This document shows positions 10,028 through 18,733 of a stretch of DNA of 64,000 bases, one piece after another. Within the stretch, counting starts at the first letter, position 1; every line of letters begins with the position of its first letter. The notes below the pieces were generated by a model. It had not been told where the DNA came from. It did not search any database and saw only the letters and a program-made list of their open reading frames with translations. This DNA comes from Acidocella facilis ATCC 35904 (lineage in GTDB: Bacteria > Pseudomonadota > Alphaproteobacteria > Acetobacterales > Acetobacteraceae), in contig NZ_JHYG01000008.1 in NCBI RefSeq assembly GCF_000687875.1, positions 102,814 through 166,813 on the forward strand, written 5' to 3'. The position numbers and the translations under genes are program-made.

Positions 10028-10849
10028 CTATTTCACCGCGCCGAAGGTCAGGCCGCGGACGAGCTGGCGCTGGGTGAGCCAGCCGAAGATCAGAATCGGC
10101 GCCACCGCCAGCGTCGAGGCCGCCGAGAGCTTCGCCCAGAACAGCCCCTCGGGGGCGGAGAAGGTGGCGATGAAGGCGGTGAGCGGGGCGGCGTTGGAGG
10201 AGGTGAGGTTGAGGCTCCAGAAGGCCTCGTTCCAGGTCAGGATGATCGAGAGCAAGGCGGTGGAGGCGATGCCGGGCCCGGCCAGCGGCAGCAGCACGAT
10301 GCGCAATTGCGCCAGCGGCCCGGCCCCGTCCATGCGCGAAGCCTCGATGATATCGCCTGGAATTTCCTTGAAGAATGTATAGAGCATCCAAACGATGATC
10401 GGCAGGTTGGAGAGCATCATCACCAGCACCAGCCCGGTGAGTGTGTCGAGCAGCCCGCTTTTCTGGCAGATCAGATAGATCGGCATCAGCACCCCCACCG
10501 CCGGCATCATCTTGGTGGAGAGCATCCAGAGCAGCAGATCCTTGGTCCAGCGATTGGGAAAGAACGCCATCGCGTAGGCGCCGGGCATCGCGATCAACAG
10601 CCCCAGCACGGTCGCCCCCAGCGCGATGCCGACGGAATTGCCGAGCGCGCCGAGATAATCGCCCTCGTGAATGACATGGGTGAAATTGGAGAGGATCGGG
10701 TGGAAGATCAGCAGCGGCGGGGAATGCACCGCGTCGATCTCGCTCTTGAACCCGGTCAGCACCATCCAGGCGACGGGGAAGAACATCAGCAACGCCGCCC
10801 CCCAGCCCAGCACGAAGACGATCAGTTTTTGCAAAGGTGAAGCTTTCAT
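10028..10849 (-). CDS. Polyol ABC transporter permease (SmoG/MalG type)
   Basis: A 273-residue inner-membrane protein with about six hydrophobic segments. The EAA loop, which contacts the ATPase, is EASRMDGAGPLAQLRIVLLPLAGPG near residue 175, cited here only by its key residues E-A-A-S/G-x3-G. It pairs with the permease encoded upstream (10862-11755) and starts 12 nt downstream of it. The upstream-facing N-terminal segment LIVFVLGWGAALLMFFPVAWM is the first membrane span (residues about 9-29, shown by its hydrophobic character). Confidence 0.92.
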   Translation of the reverse strand: MKASPLQKLIVFVLGWGAALLMFFPVAWMVLTGFKSEIDAVHSPPLLIFHPILSNFTHVIHEGDYLGALGNSVGIALGATVLGLLIAMPGAYAMAFFPNRWTKDLLLWMLSTKMMPAVGVLMPIYLICQKSGLLDTLTGLVLVMMLSNLPIIVWMLYTFFKEIPGDIIEASRMDGAGPLAQLRIVLLPLAGPGIASTALLSIILTWNEAFWSLNLTSSNAAPLTAFIATFSAPEGLFWAKLSAASTLAVAPILIFGWLTQRQLVRGLTFGAVK

Positions 10850-10861
10850 CTCTGGCTTTCC

Positions 10862-11755
10862 TTACAGATCGACATTGCGGGCGACGCTGCGGATGAGGAA
10901 CAGCGCGACGATATTGGCGAGGATGACGGCGATGACACCGCCCGCCGAGGCGCCACCGACATCGAACGCCACCAGCGCTTTCTGATAGATCAGGTAGGTG
11001 AGCGTGGTGGTGGCATGGCCCGGCCCGCCGGAGGTGGTGACGAAGATTTCCGCGAACACCGCCAGCAGATAGATCGTCTCCATCATCATCACGATGGTGA
11101 TCGGCCGGGAGAGATGCGGCAGGATCACGTAGCGCAGAATCTGCGGGCCGCGCGCCCCATCCATCTTCGCCGCCTCGATCTGCTGGCGATCCAGCGACTG
11201 CATGGCGGTGAGCAGGATCAGCGTCGCGAACGGCACCCATTCCCAGGAGACGATCATCACCTCGCCGGCCATCGGCGCATGGGTGAACCAGTCCAGCGGG
11301 GTGAAGCCCAGGCTGCGGGCGATATAGGCGAAGACGCCGTTCACCGGGTCCATCAGCAGATTTTTCCAGATCAGCGCGGCGACAGTCGGCATCACGAAAA
11401 ACGGCCCGATGACCAGCAGCCGGGCGATGGCGCGGCCGGGAAATTCCTGGTCATAAAGCACCGCGAAAGCGACCCCCAGCACCAGCGTGATCACCAGCAC
11501 GGCGGCGACCATCACCAGCTCATTCAGGATGGAGGCGAGAAAGGCCGGGCTTTCGACCAGGAATTTGTAATTGCTCCAGCCGGCGAAGCCGCTGATCGTC
11601 GGGTCGACGAGATTATAGCGCTGGAAGGAGAACCACAGCGTCATCGCCAGCGGCACCAGCGCCCAGAGCAGCAGCACGCCCACCGCGGGGGTGAGCAGCG
11701 GCCAGGTGCGCATCAGCTTGGCGCGATGCTGCATTTTGGGTTTTGCGTTGGCCAT
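10862..11755 (-). CDS. Polyol ABC transporter permease (SmoF/MalF type)
   Basis: A 297-residue MalF-like permease with six predicted membrane spans, the first at WPLLTPAVGVLLLWALV (about 18-35). The EAA loop is in EAAKMDGARGPQILRYVILP near residue 196. It forms the translocation channel with the next gene product. It starts 52 nt after the binding-protein gene stop. A frame covering both permeases in another register is not coding. Confidence 0.92.
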   Translation of the reverse strand: MANAKPKMQHRAKLMRTWPLLTPAVGVLLLWALVPLAMTLWFSFQRYNLVDPTISGFAGWSNYKFLVESPAFLASILNELVMVAAVLVITLVLGVAFAVLYDQEFPGRAIARLLVIGPFFVMPTVAALIWKNLLMDPVNGVFAYIARSLGFTPLDWFTHAPMAGEVMIVSWEWVPFATLILLTAMQSLDRQQIEAAKMDGARGPQILRYVILPHLSRPITIVMMMETIYLLAVFAEIFVTTSGGPGHATTTLTYLIYQKALVAFDVGGASAGGVIAVILANIVALFLIRSVARNVDL

Positions 11756-11807
11756 GTCTGGGGTTTCCCTTGCGAGGCGGGCGGCGCGCGGCCGCCCGCA
11801 TTGGCTT

Positions 11808-13118
11808 TTACTTCAGATAGCCGGCCTGCTGCATGGCGCTGGTGGTGCTATCCTGCGCGGATTGCAGCGCCGCCTGCACGCTGGTGCCGCCACTCAGCGC
11901 CCCGGCGATATCCTGGCCGACCGTGGTGCCGATCTGCTGGAAGGGCGGGATGGTGACGAACTGGATGCCGGTATAGGGCACCGGCAGCAGCGTCGGGTGC
12001 TGCGGGTCAACACTCTGCACCGCCGCCAGAACCTGCTTGGCGAAGGGCGCCGCGGCCAGGTAATCCGGGTTCTGGTAGGTGGACATGCGCGTGCCCGGCG
12101 GGGCCAGCACCCAGCCATCGGTCTTGCCGACCAGATCGATATATTGCTTGGAGGTCGCCCAGGCGATGAATTCCTTCGCCACCTTCTCCTTCTTCGAGGA
12201 GCTGGGCACGGCGAGCGACCAGATCCACTGCCAGGAGGCGCCCTTATCCGTCACCGCGATCGGCGCCTTGGCGAAACCGACCTTGCCGGCGACCTGCGAC
12301 TGCTTCGGATCCTCCAGCATACCGGCGGCAACCGTGCTATCCACCCAGATGGCGCAATGGCCGGTGGCGAACAGCGCCTCCACCTCGTTGAAGCCATCGG
12401 AGGCGGCACCCGGAGGGCCATCCTTCTGCATCAACTTCACGTAATAATTGATCGCGTCTTCCCAGGGCTTGGTGGTGAGCTGGGGTTTCCAGTCCATATC
12501 GAACCAGCGGCCGCCATTGCTGTTCACCAGCGTGCCGAGGAAGGCCATGTTCTCACCCCAGCCCGGCTTGCCGCGCAGGCAGATGCCGTATTGCTGCTTG
12601 GATTTATCGGTGAGCTTGTCCGCGAACTGCTCGATCTGCGCGTAGGTCGGCTGGTCCGGCATGGTTAGCCCGGCCTTCTCGAACAGATCCTTGCGGTACA
12701 TGGTGAAGGAGGCCTCGGAATAGAACGGCACCGCATACATGTTGCCATTCACGGTGAGCGCGCTGCGCACCGGGGCCAGCAGGTCGTTATAATCATACGA
12801 GGCCGGGAAATCATTCAGCTTGTCCAGCCAGCCGCGCTTGGCCCAGATCGGGGTCTCATAGGCGCCGATGGTGACGACATCGAACTGGCCGCCATGGGTG
12901 GCGATGTCCGTGGTCACGCGCTGGCGCAGCACATTCTCTTCCAGCACCACCCATTTCACATGGTTGCCGGTCTCTTTCTCCCAGACTTTGCTGAGTTTCT
13001 GCATCACCACCATGTCGTTATTATTGACGGTGGCGACGGTGATGGTGGTCGCCAGCGCGCTGGTGCCGGAAGCGGCCAGCAGCGCCGCCGAGAGGGCAGC
13101 GGTGATCTTCAAACGCAT
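11808..13118 (-). CDS. Periplasmic polyol-binding protein of ABC transporter (SmoE type)
   Basis: A 436-residue extracellular solute-binding protein family 1 member. I start it at the ATG at 13118, which follows GGAGGA with 7 nt spacing; an upstream ATG-like start would add five residues without benefit. A signal peptide (AALSAALLAASGTSALA) precedes a mature start near TTITVATVNNND. It captures polyols in the periplasm and delivers them to the permeases. It is the first gene of the eight-gene operon, downstream of the palindrome at 13198-13230. Confidence 0.92.
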   Translation of the reverse strand: MRLKITAALSAALLAASGTSALATTITVATVNNNDMVVMQKLSKVWEKETGNHVKWVVLEENVLRQRVTTDIATHGGQFDVVTIGAYETPIWAKRGWLDKLNDFPASYDYNDLLAPVRSALTVNGNMYAVPFYSEASFTMYRKDLFEKAGLTMPDQPTYAQIEQFADKLTDKSKQQYGICLRGKPGWGENMAFLGTLVNSNGGRWFDMDWKPQLTTKPWEDAINYYVKLMQKDGPPGAASDGFNEVEALFATGHCAIWVDSTVAAGMLEDPKQSQVAGKVGFAKAPIAVTDKGASWQWIWSLAVPSSSKKEKVAKEFIAWATSKQYIDLVGKTDGWVLAPPGTRMSTYQNPDYLAAAPFAKQVLAAVQSVDPQHPTLLPVPYTGIQFVTIPPFQQIGTTVGQDIAGALSGGTSVQAALQSAQDSTTSAMQQAGYLK

Positions 13119-13197
13119 GAAAGTCTCCTCCAAGAGAGCGATGTTATTTGTTTGGATGACAAGGCCGGCAAAAAAGCAGGGGTGGGGCTTGGGTCCT

Positions 13198-13230
13198 CGA
13201 CTAATTAAATCACTTTGGTTTAATTAGTCG
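13198..13230 (-). promoter_or_regulatory. Perfect 12+12 inverted repeat, candidate ROK operator for the polyol operon
   Basis: CGACTAATTAAA (13198-13209) is repeated exactly as its reverse complement TTTAATTAGTCG (13219-13230) around a 9-base spacer. It lies about 80 bp upstream of the binding-protein start and is the only strong symmetry in the region. AT-rich long palindromes are typical of ROK regulator sites, and the operon encodes a ROK protein. The assignment of regulator to site is inference. A few bases of poly-purine leader separate it from the Shine-Dalgarno. Confidence 0.75.
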
Positions 13231-13262
13231 GGCGTCAGCGTCCCTGTCAATAATCTTTACGC

Positions 13263-14096
13263 TCAGGCTACGGACAGGCGCGGCGGCGGCTGCAATGCGG
13301 CCAGTGCCTGCTCGCACGGCGCGTCCAGCTTGAAGGCGAGCAGCGCATCCGCCCTTGTGTGGCCGAGATTCACCGCGGCGATCGGCTTGCCCGCCCGCGA
13401 TGCCGCCAGGGCGAAGCGAAAGCCGGAATAGACCATGAGGGTGGAGCCGATAATCAGCATCGCATCCGCCTGGGCGAGATGGGTGAGTGCCGCCTGCACC
13501 CGGTTCGCCGGCACGGTTTCGCCGTAAAACACCACATCCGGCTTCAGGATGCCGCCGCAGTCCGGGCAGGGCGGCACAAGGAAGCTGGCAAAGGGCGCGC
13601 CTTCCAGCGCGGCATCACCATCCGGGGCCTGGGCGGCGTCCAGCCGCGCCCAGGCCGGGTTCAGCCGCTCCAGCTCGCTTTGCAGCGCGGCGCGTTTCCA
13701 GAGCCGCGCGCAGCCCATGCAGCGCACCCGGTCCAGCCGCCCGTGCAGATCGATCACATTGCGGCTGCCGGCGGCCTGGTGCAGCCGGTCGACATTCTGG
13801 GTGACGAGCTGCGCCACCCTGCCCTGCGCCTCCAGCCGGGCCAAGGCGCGATGCGCCTCGTTGGGCAAGGCCTGGCCGAAGCTGCGCCAGCCGATCAGGC
13901 TGCGGGCCCAGTAACGCTGGCGCACCAGCGCGCTGCCCATGAAGGCCTGGTAGGTGACCGGCGGCGGGCGCTTCCACCGCCCATCGCGGTCCCGGTAATC
14001 CGGGATGCCGGAATTCGTGCTGCAGCCCGCCCCGGTGATGATGAACAGACGCGGATGCCGGGCGATGAACGCGTCCAACGGCGCAAAAGAGGACAT
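13263..14096 (-). CDS. NAD-dependent protein deacylase, sirtuin family
   Basis: A 277-residue Sir2 protein. The NAD-binding GAGCSTNSGIPDYRDR is near residue 22, TQNVDRLHQAAGS near 98, catalytic HG in DLHGRLD near 117, and the zinc ligands are CMGC and CPDC. FYGE and IIGSTLMVYSGF follow. It removes acyl groups from lysines with NAD consumption. The features resemble class II (SIRT4-like) sirtuins. It is transcribed in the same direction as the polyol operon but upstream of the operator, so it is probably a separate unit. Confidence 0.92.
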   Translation of the reverse strand: MSSFAPLDAFIARHPRLFIITGAGCSTNSGIPDYRDRDGRWKRPPPVTYQAFMGSALVRQRYWARSLIGWRSFGQALPNEAHRALARLEAQGRVAQLVTQNVDRLHQAAGSRNVIDLHGRLDRVRCMGCARLWKRAALQSELERLNPAWARLDAAQAPDGDAALEGAPFASFLVPPCPDCGGILKPDVVFYGETVPANRVQAALTHLAQADAMLIIGSTLMVYSGFRFALAASRAGKPIAAVNLGHTRADALLAFKLDAPCEQALAALQPPPRLSVA

Positions 14097-14158
14097 GGCT
14101 TAACTATTCCCCATGGCCTTTTGCATCGCAAGGCGCCGCGCGTCAGGCGCGGCCGCCC

Positions 14159-14401
14159 TCAGATCGTCGTTAAAATCCCGATCTCGATCGCCGCGGCGAT
14201 GGCCGCCGCGCCGGCGCGGCCGTGCTGGTCATGGGCCTGGGCGAAGGCGATCATCGCCGCGTCGGGGGGATGGGTCCGCAAATGCGCCTCCACCGCGCGG
14301 GTGACGTGCTCGGTGAAATCCTCATCCGCGCTGAACGGCGCCAGCCCGCGCGCCAGCTCCGCGGCGATGGAACGGATCATCGTCTCATAAGCGTCTTGCA
14401 T
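14159..14401 (-). CDS. Small hypothetical protein (80 aa)
   Basis: An open frame of 80 residues between the TauE gene and the sirtuin gene, on the same strand. It is Ala-rich, acidic at the N-terminus (MQDAYETMIRSIAAELARGL), with probable helices and no signal peptide, cysteines or membrane segment. The Shine-Dalgarno is weak. I recognise no family. It is kept because it fills an otherwise empty gap and has a codon pattern like its neighbours. Confidence 0.5.
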   Translation of the reverse strand: MQDAYETMIRSIAAELARGLAPFSADEDFTEHVTRAVEAHLRTHPPDAAMIAFAQAHDQHGRAGAAAIAAAIEIGILTTI

Positions 14402-14446
14402 AAGGCTGTTTACCCGTGGAGCCCCGGCCAGGGGAAGCGGCCAGCC

Positions 14447-15241
14447 TCAGACCATCTTCAGCAGCGTGGCGCCGCTGCGCCAGAGCATATAGGCGGCGAC
14501 GACGAAGATCAGCCCGGCGAAGACGCTGGTGAGCTGGCCGCGATTGCCGGCAAGCCGCCGGGCCGCCTTCGCCCCGGCAAAGCCGCCGATGATGCCGCCG
14601 AGGATGAAGATCACCGCCAGCCCCCAATCCACCATGCCGGAGGCGGCGTAATTCACCGCCGTGGTCAGCCCGAACGCCGCCACCGCCACCAGCGAGGTGC
14701 CGACGGCATTGAGCATCGGCATATGGGTGGAGGCAACCAGCCCGGGGACGATGAGAAACCCGCCGCCAATACCGAAAAACCCTGAAAACACGCCTGTGCC
14801 CAGGCCAAAGCCCAGAACCTTCGGCGCGTTCTCGCGGTTGCATTGCGCGCCGGGAATGCCCTGGTCGTGGCGGCCGCGCAGCATCACGATGCCGATCAGA
14901 ACCATCAGCAGCGCGAACAGGAAGAGCAGCTTCTGCCCATCGATCGCCTTGCCCAGCGAGGAGCCAGCAAACGCCCCGGCGATCCCCGCCACCGCATACA
15001 TACCGCCGCAACGCCATTTCACCGTCTGGGCGCGGGCATGGTTGGCCAGGCCGGTGAGCGCATTCGCCGCCACCGCCAGGGCGCTGGTGCCGATCGCCAC
15101 ATGCGCGTTCGGCACCCCGACCAGATAGACCATCAGCGGCACCGCCAGAATCGAGCCGCCGCCGCCGACCAGCCCGAGCGTGAAGCCGACCACGCCGCCA
15201 CTGCCCGCCCCCAACGCATATTGCAGCATATCGAGTGACAT
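14447..15241 (-). CDS. Sulfite exporter TauE/SafE family membrane protein
   Basis: A 264-residue polytopic membrane protein of the TauE/SafE family with internal repeat: GFTLGLVGGGGSILAVPLM near residue 20 and FFGIGGGFLIVPGLVAS near 150, the two Gly-rich family repeats. About eight hydrophobic segments are seen. The family exports sulfite, sulfoacetate or other sulfur anions. It lies 12 nt downstream of the phosphatase-SQR fusion gene, in a run of sulfur genes, so disposal of sulfite made by the persulfide dioxygenase is a natural role (inference). Confidence 0.9.
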   Translation of the reverse strand: MSLDMLQYALGAGSGGVVGFTLGLVGGGGSILAVPLMVYLVGVPNAHVAIGTSALAVAANALTGLANHARAQTVKWRCGGMYAVAGIAGAFAGSSLGKAIDGQKLLFLFALLMVLIGIVMLRGRHDQGIPGAQCNRENAPKVLGFGLGTGVFSGFFGIGGGFLIVPGLVASTHMPMLNAVGTSLVAVAAFGLTTAVNYAASGMVDWGLAVIFILGGIIGGFAGAKAARRLAGNRGQLTSVFAGLIFVVAAYMLWRSGATLLKMV

Positions 15242-15253
15242 CGCCCCGCCCCC

Positions 15254-16846
15254 TCAGTTCTGCACGGCGCTGAGCGGCTTGGGGGCCGCCAGCCATTCCC
15301 TTCCCTTCAGCATGTCGTGCCAGTACAGCGTCGGCAAAATGCGGTCCTTCAGGAACCAGGCGGCGCGGGTGGGCCTGGTGCCGTCCACCACCCAGCGCGG
15401 GAAGGTCGGCGTTACCTTGCCGCCATAGCTGAACTCCGCCAGCACGATGCGCCCGCGCTCCACCGTCAGCGGGCAGCTGCCATAGCCGAGATAGGCGCCC
15501 GCCATCTCCTTGCCGGCGAGTTGCGCCAGCACGTTCACCGCCACCACCGGCGCCTGCTGGCGCACCGCCGCGGCGGTTTTGGCATTCGGCGCGGCGCAGC
15601 CATCACCCAGCGCGAACACGTTGGGAAAGTCCGGATGCTGCAACGTTGTCTCATTCACCGCGACGAAGCCGCTCGGCCCCGCCAGCTTGCTGCTGCGCAC
15701 GCAATCCGGCGCCACTTGCGGGGGGACGGCGTGCAGCATGTCGAACTCACGCTCGATGGTCTCCACCCCGTCCGGCGTCTTGCGCTCGAACCGGGCGAGG
15801 CGCGCGCGCCCATCCACCGCCACCAGCCTGCTTTCGAAATTCAATTCGATGCCGTAGCGCTGCACATAGCTCATCAGCGCCGGCACATAGGCGGGCACGC
15901 CGAACAGCACCCCCCCGGCATTGTGGAATTCCACCTGGATGCCGGAGAGATGCCCGGCCTTCAGCCAGCGGTCGCAGCTCAGATACATCGCCTTCTGCGG
16001 CGCCCCGGCGCATTTGATCGGCATTGGCGGCTGGGTGAACAAAGCCCGGCCGGATGTCAGCTCGGCGGAGAGCCGGTTGGTGTAAGGCGCGAGGTCGAAC
16101 CGGTAATTCGAGGTGACACCGTTGCAGCCCAGCGCCTCCTGCAAGCCGGGGATCTGCTCCCAGGCCAGGCGCAGCCCCGGGGCGACCACCAGCGCGCGAT
16201 AGGCGACATCGCCGCCATCGCCGAGGATCACCCGGTTCTCCTCCGGCGCGAAGCCGGAGACGCTGGCGCGCAGCCATTGCACGCCTTTGGGCATCACCTG
16301 CGCCATCGGCCGGCAGGTGGCCTGGGGCTGGAACACCCCTGCCCCCACCAGCGTCCAGCCCGGCTGGTAATAATGCACATCCATCGGCTCGATGACGGCG
16401 ATGGAGAGGCCGCTTTTGCGTTTCAGCAGGCTGGCGGCGGTGGCGATGCCGCCGGAGCCGCCGCCGACGATGACGACATCATAAATCTTGGCGCTGCACG
16501 GGCTGGGGGTGGCCTGCTGCCGGGACACGGCGAGATACAGCGTCTCCGCCCGTGCGCCGGAGCGGCAATAGCCCAGCACCGGCCCGGGCAGGCTGGCCAG
16601 GGCCCGCGCCATCTTGCCGACATCCTCGGCACCGACCGCGCGCGAGGCCACCGGCACAAACGCAAAGCCGAGCCCGGCCTTGGCGCAGGCCGCCTCGATC
16701 TCGGCGGCGCTGGGCTGGTTGGCATCCTCGCCATCCGGGCGGGTGCAGATGACGGTTTTGAAGCCCTGATCCGCCACCGCTTGCAGCTCTTGCGGCTGCA
16801 GCTGCGGGGTTACGGAAAAATCCGCTGTAACCGGCCTGATCTCCAT
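15254..16846 (-). CDS. Fusion: DUF442 phosphatase-like domain plus SQR-like FAD oxidoreductase
   Basis: A 530-residue two-domain protein. Residues 1-110 form a TIGR01244/DUF442 phosphatase-fold domain with a Cx5R-type loop GYCRSGARAETLY. Residues about 120-530 are a sulfide:quinone oxidoreductase-like flavoprotein beginning VVIVGGGSGGIATAASLLKR, with KCAGAPQKAMYLSC (candidate redox cysteine) and the FAD-binding FALGDGCAAPNAKTAAAVRQQ (about 430). It would oxidise sulfide at the membrane and pass electrons to quinone. It sits 5 nt after the YeeE-like gene and belongs to the Blh operon. Whether the phosphatase-like domain is active is unknown. Confidence 0.88.
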   Translation of the reverse strand: MEIRPVTADFSVTPQLQPQELQAVADQGFKTVICTRPDGEDANQPSAAEIEAACAKAGLGFAFVPVASRAVGAEDVGKMARALASLPGPVLGYCRSGARAETLYLAVSRQQATPSPCSAKIYDVVIVGGGSGGIATAASLLKRKSGLSIAVIEPMDVHYYQPGWTLVGAGVFQPQATCRPMAQVMPKGVQWLRASVSGFAPEENRVILGDGGDVAYRALVVAPGLRLAWEQIPGLQEALGCNGVTSNYRFDLAPYTNRLSAELTSGRALFTQPPMPIKCAGAPQKAMYLSCDRWLKAGHLSGIQVEFHNAGGVLFGVPAYVPALMSYVQRYGIELNFESRLVAVDGRARLARFERKTPDGVETIEREFDMLHAVPPQVAPDCVRSSKLAGPSGFVAVNETTLQHPDFPNVFALGDGCAAPNAKTAAAVRQQAPVVAVNVLAQLAGKEMAGAYLGYGSCPLTVERGRIVLAEFSYGGKVTPTFPRWVVDGTRPTRAAWFLKDRILPTLYWHDMLKGREWLAAPKPLSAVQN

Positions 16847-16850
16847 CGTC

Positions 16851-17294
16851 TCAACGCCCCTTGCTGCCCGGCATGTTGGCCTGCCGGCTTATGGTCAGTT
16901 TAAAAATTCCCATGCCGGCGACCATCGCCAGCACGAACAGGCCAGCCCGCGCCGGGGCGAAAGCGAGGTCCGCCAGGCCAGGCCCGGGGCAGAGCCCGGC
17001 AATGCCCCAGCCAATGCCGAACAAGGCCGCACCGCCCAGCAGCTTCGCATCCAGCCCGGAAGTGCCGGGCAGGCTGAACGAGGCCGCCGCCAGCGGCGCG
17101 CGCAGTCTGCGCTGCACCCGCCAGGCCAGCGCCATCGGCAGCAAGGCGCCGCCCATCACGAAGGCCAGCGTCGGGTTCCAGGCGCCGAAAATATCCAGAA
17201 AGCCGCGCACCTTGGCCGGATCGCACATGCCAGAGAGCGCCAGCCCGGCGCCGAACAGCAGCCCGGCGAACAGCGCGAGAGAGATCTGCCTCAT
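16851..17294 (-). CDS. DUF6691/YeeE-YedE family sulfur-transport membrane protein (second half)
   Basis: A 147-residue membrane protein. I start it at the ATG at 17294, which overlaps the stop of the preceding gene (ATGA); a longer upstream frame over that gene is not coding. GLALSGMCDPAKVRGFLDIF and GIGWGIAGLCPGPGLADL are characteristic of the C-terminal partner of split YeeE/YedE transporters, with conserved cysteines in GMC and GLCPGPG. The pair is thought to import thiosulfate or another sulfur species. Confidence 0.88.
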   Translation of the reverse strand: MRQISLALFAGLLFGAGLALSGMCDPAKVRGFLDIFGAWNPTLAFVMGGALLPMALAWRVQRRLRAPLAAASFSLPGTSGLDAKLLGGAALFGIGWGIAGLCPGPGLADLAFAPARAGLFVLAMVAGMGIFKLTISRQANMPGSKGR

Positions 17295-17713
17295 GACAAC
17301 CCCACCAGACGCATGACCGCCACGGTGACAATACCGCTGCCCATGAAACAAAATGTCGCGGCGATGGAGCGCGGGGAGAGGCGCGACATGCCGCACACCC
17401 CATGCCCGCTGGTGCAGCCCGAGCCCAGCCTGGTGCCGAACCCGACCACCAGCCCGGCCACCAGCAGCGCCCCGGCGGAGGGAAAGCGCAAGACCGGCGC
17501 CCCGAACACCGCGCTCAGCGCCAACGCCCCCAGCGGCAGGCCGAGGATGAAGGCCCAGGCCACCCCGGCGGGCGCGCCGGCCTCGGCCAGCCCCACCGCG
17601 CGGGCGCTCAGCCCGCTCACCCCGGCGATCCGCCCCAGCCCCAGCAGCATCAACGCAGCCGCGCCGCCAATCATCAGCCCGCCCAGCAGGCCAAACAGCC
17701 AGACCTGCGGCAT
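17291..17713 (-). CDS. YeeE/YedE family sulfur-transport membrane protein (first half)
   Basis: A 140-residue membrane protein with about four spans. GFGTRLGSGCTSGHGVCGMSR (shown by its key Gly, Cys and His; residues about 90-110) is the family signature, with two conserved cysteines suited to relaying persulfide-type sulfur. It overlaps its partner by 4 bases and the Blh stop by 1 base, so the three are translationally coupled. Typical split arrangement of bacterial Blh/BigR-type operons. Confidence 0.88.
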   Translation of the reverse strand: MPQVWLFGLLGGLMIGGAAALMLLGLGRIAGVSGLSARAVGLAEAGAPAGVAWAFILGLPLGALALSAVFGAPVLRFPSAGALLVAGLVVGFGTRLGSGCTSGHGVCGMSRLSPRSIAATFCFMGSGIVTVAVMRLVGLS

Positions 17714-18630
17714 CAGACGGAATCCAGCGGGATTTTGAGATAGCGTACGCCGTTCTCTTCCGGCGGCGGCAGATGCCCGCCACGCATATTCACCTGCACC
17801 GAGGGCAGGATCAGCCGCGGCATCGCCAGCGTCGCGTCCCGCGCCTCGCGCATTTTCACGAACTCATCCTCGGAAATCCCGTCGCGCACATGGATGTTAC
17901 CGACCCGCTCGGCACCCACGCTGGTCTCCCAGGCATAGGTCTCGCGCCCCGGCGCCTTGTAGTCATGGCAGAGGAACACACGGGTCCGCTCGGGCAGCGC
18001 CAGCAGCCGGCGGATGGAGCGGAAAAGCTGGCGCGCATCGCCACCGGGGAAATCGGCGCGAGCGGTGCCGTAATCGGGCATGAACAAGGTATCGCCGCAG
18101 AAGATCGCATCGCCGATCACATAGGCCAGATCCGCCGGGGTGTGGCCGGGCACATGCAGCACCATCGCCTCCAGCCCGCCGATCCTGAAGCTGTCGCCAT
18201 CCTTGAACAGCTGGTCGAAATCCGAGCCGTCGCGCTGAAATTCCGTGCCGGCATTGAATAACTTGCCGAAAATAGTCTGCACCGCGACGATCTCGGCGCC
18301 GATGGCGAGCTTGCCGCCGAGCTTGCCCTGCAGATAGGGCGCGGCGGAGAGATGATCCGCATGGGCATGGGTTTCCAGCAGCCATTCGACGCTGAGCCCT
18401 TCCGCCTGGACATAGGCGATGATGGCGTCCGCCGAGGCAAAGGAGGTGCGCCCAGCGGCGGGGTCGTAATCCAGCACGCTGTCGATGATCGCGGCACGCC
18501 GGGTCGCCGGGTCATGCACCACATAGCTCACCGTGAAGGTCGGCTCGTCGAAAAACGCCTTCACCGGCACCGATCCGGCCGGGTGGGCGGCGATCAAGGC
18601 GCAGGCGCGATCGAAGGCAGGGTCTGACAT
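17713..18630 (-). CDS. blh: Metallo-beta-lactamase-fold persulfide dioxygenase-like protein (Blh family)
   Basis: A 305-residue ETHE1/Blh-type MBL protein. The metal site motif is THAHADHLSAAPYLQ (about residue 79), followed by HVPGHTPADLAYVIGD, CGDTLFMPDYGTARADFPGG and FLCHDYKAPGRE. The family oxidises glutathione persulfide or related persulfides to sulfite using iron and O2. A full rhodanese domain is not present. It is first in the leftward operon with the YeeE/YedE pair, SQR fusion and TauE exporter, which together convert sulfide to persulfide to sulfite and export it (inference). Confidence 0.9.
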   Translation of the reverse strand: MSDPAFDRACALIAAHPAGSVPVKAFFDEPTFTVSYVVHDPATRRAAIIDSVLDYDPAAGRTSFASADAIIAYVQAEGLSVEWLLETHAHADHLSAAPYLQGKLGGKLAIGAEIVAVQTIFGKLFNAGTEFQRDGSDFDQLFKDGDSFRIGGLEAMVLHVPGHTPADLAYVIGDAIFCGDTLFMPDYGTARADFPGGDARQLFRSIRRLLALPERTRVFLCHDYKAPGRETYAWETSVGAERVGNIHVRDGISEDEFVKMREARDATLAMPRLILPSVQVNMRGGHLPPPEENGVRYLKIPLDSV

Positions 18631-18635
18631 CTAGG

Positions 18636-18692
18636 TTGCCTTTAATTATAATTTACGTTAAATACGTAAATATGAAACTGACCTTGTGTCAA
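18636..18692. promoter_or_regulatory. Divergent blh / peroxiredoxin promoter with shared palindromic operator
   Basis: The palindrome TTTACGT (18652-18658) and ACGTAAA (18664-18670), spacer TAAAT, is in the 103-bp gap between divergent genes. Rightward, -35 TTGCCT (18636-18641) and -10 TAAATA (18659-18664) are 17 bp apart. Leftward, -35 TTGACA is at 18692-18687 with a -10 region falling in the palindrome. One repressor dimer could therefore block both promoters. The ArsR protein encoded at 19363 is the obvious candidate (inference). Confidence 0.68.
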
Positions 18693-18733
18693 GTGAAACT
18701 TGCGGCAATCTGGCAGGATGAGGCTGATGATCG

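Noticed and set aside
14097..14158. Intrinsic terminator between sirtuin and small protein
   Set aside because: No stem with a U-run is apparent in this short gap.
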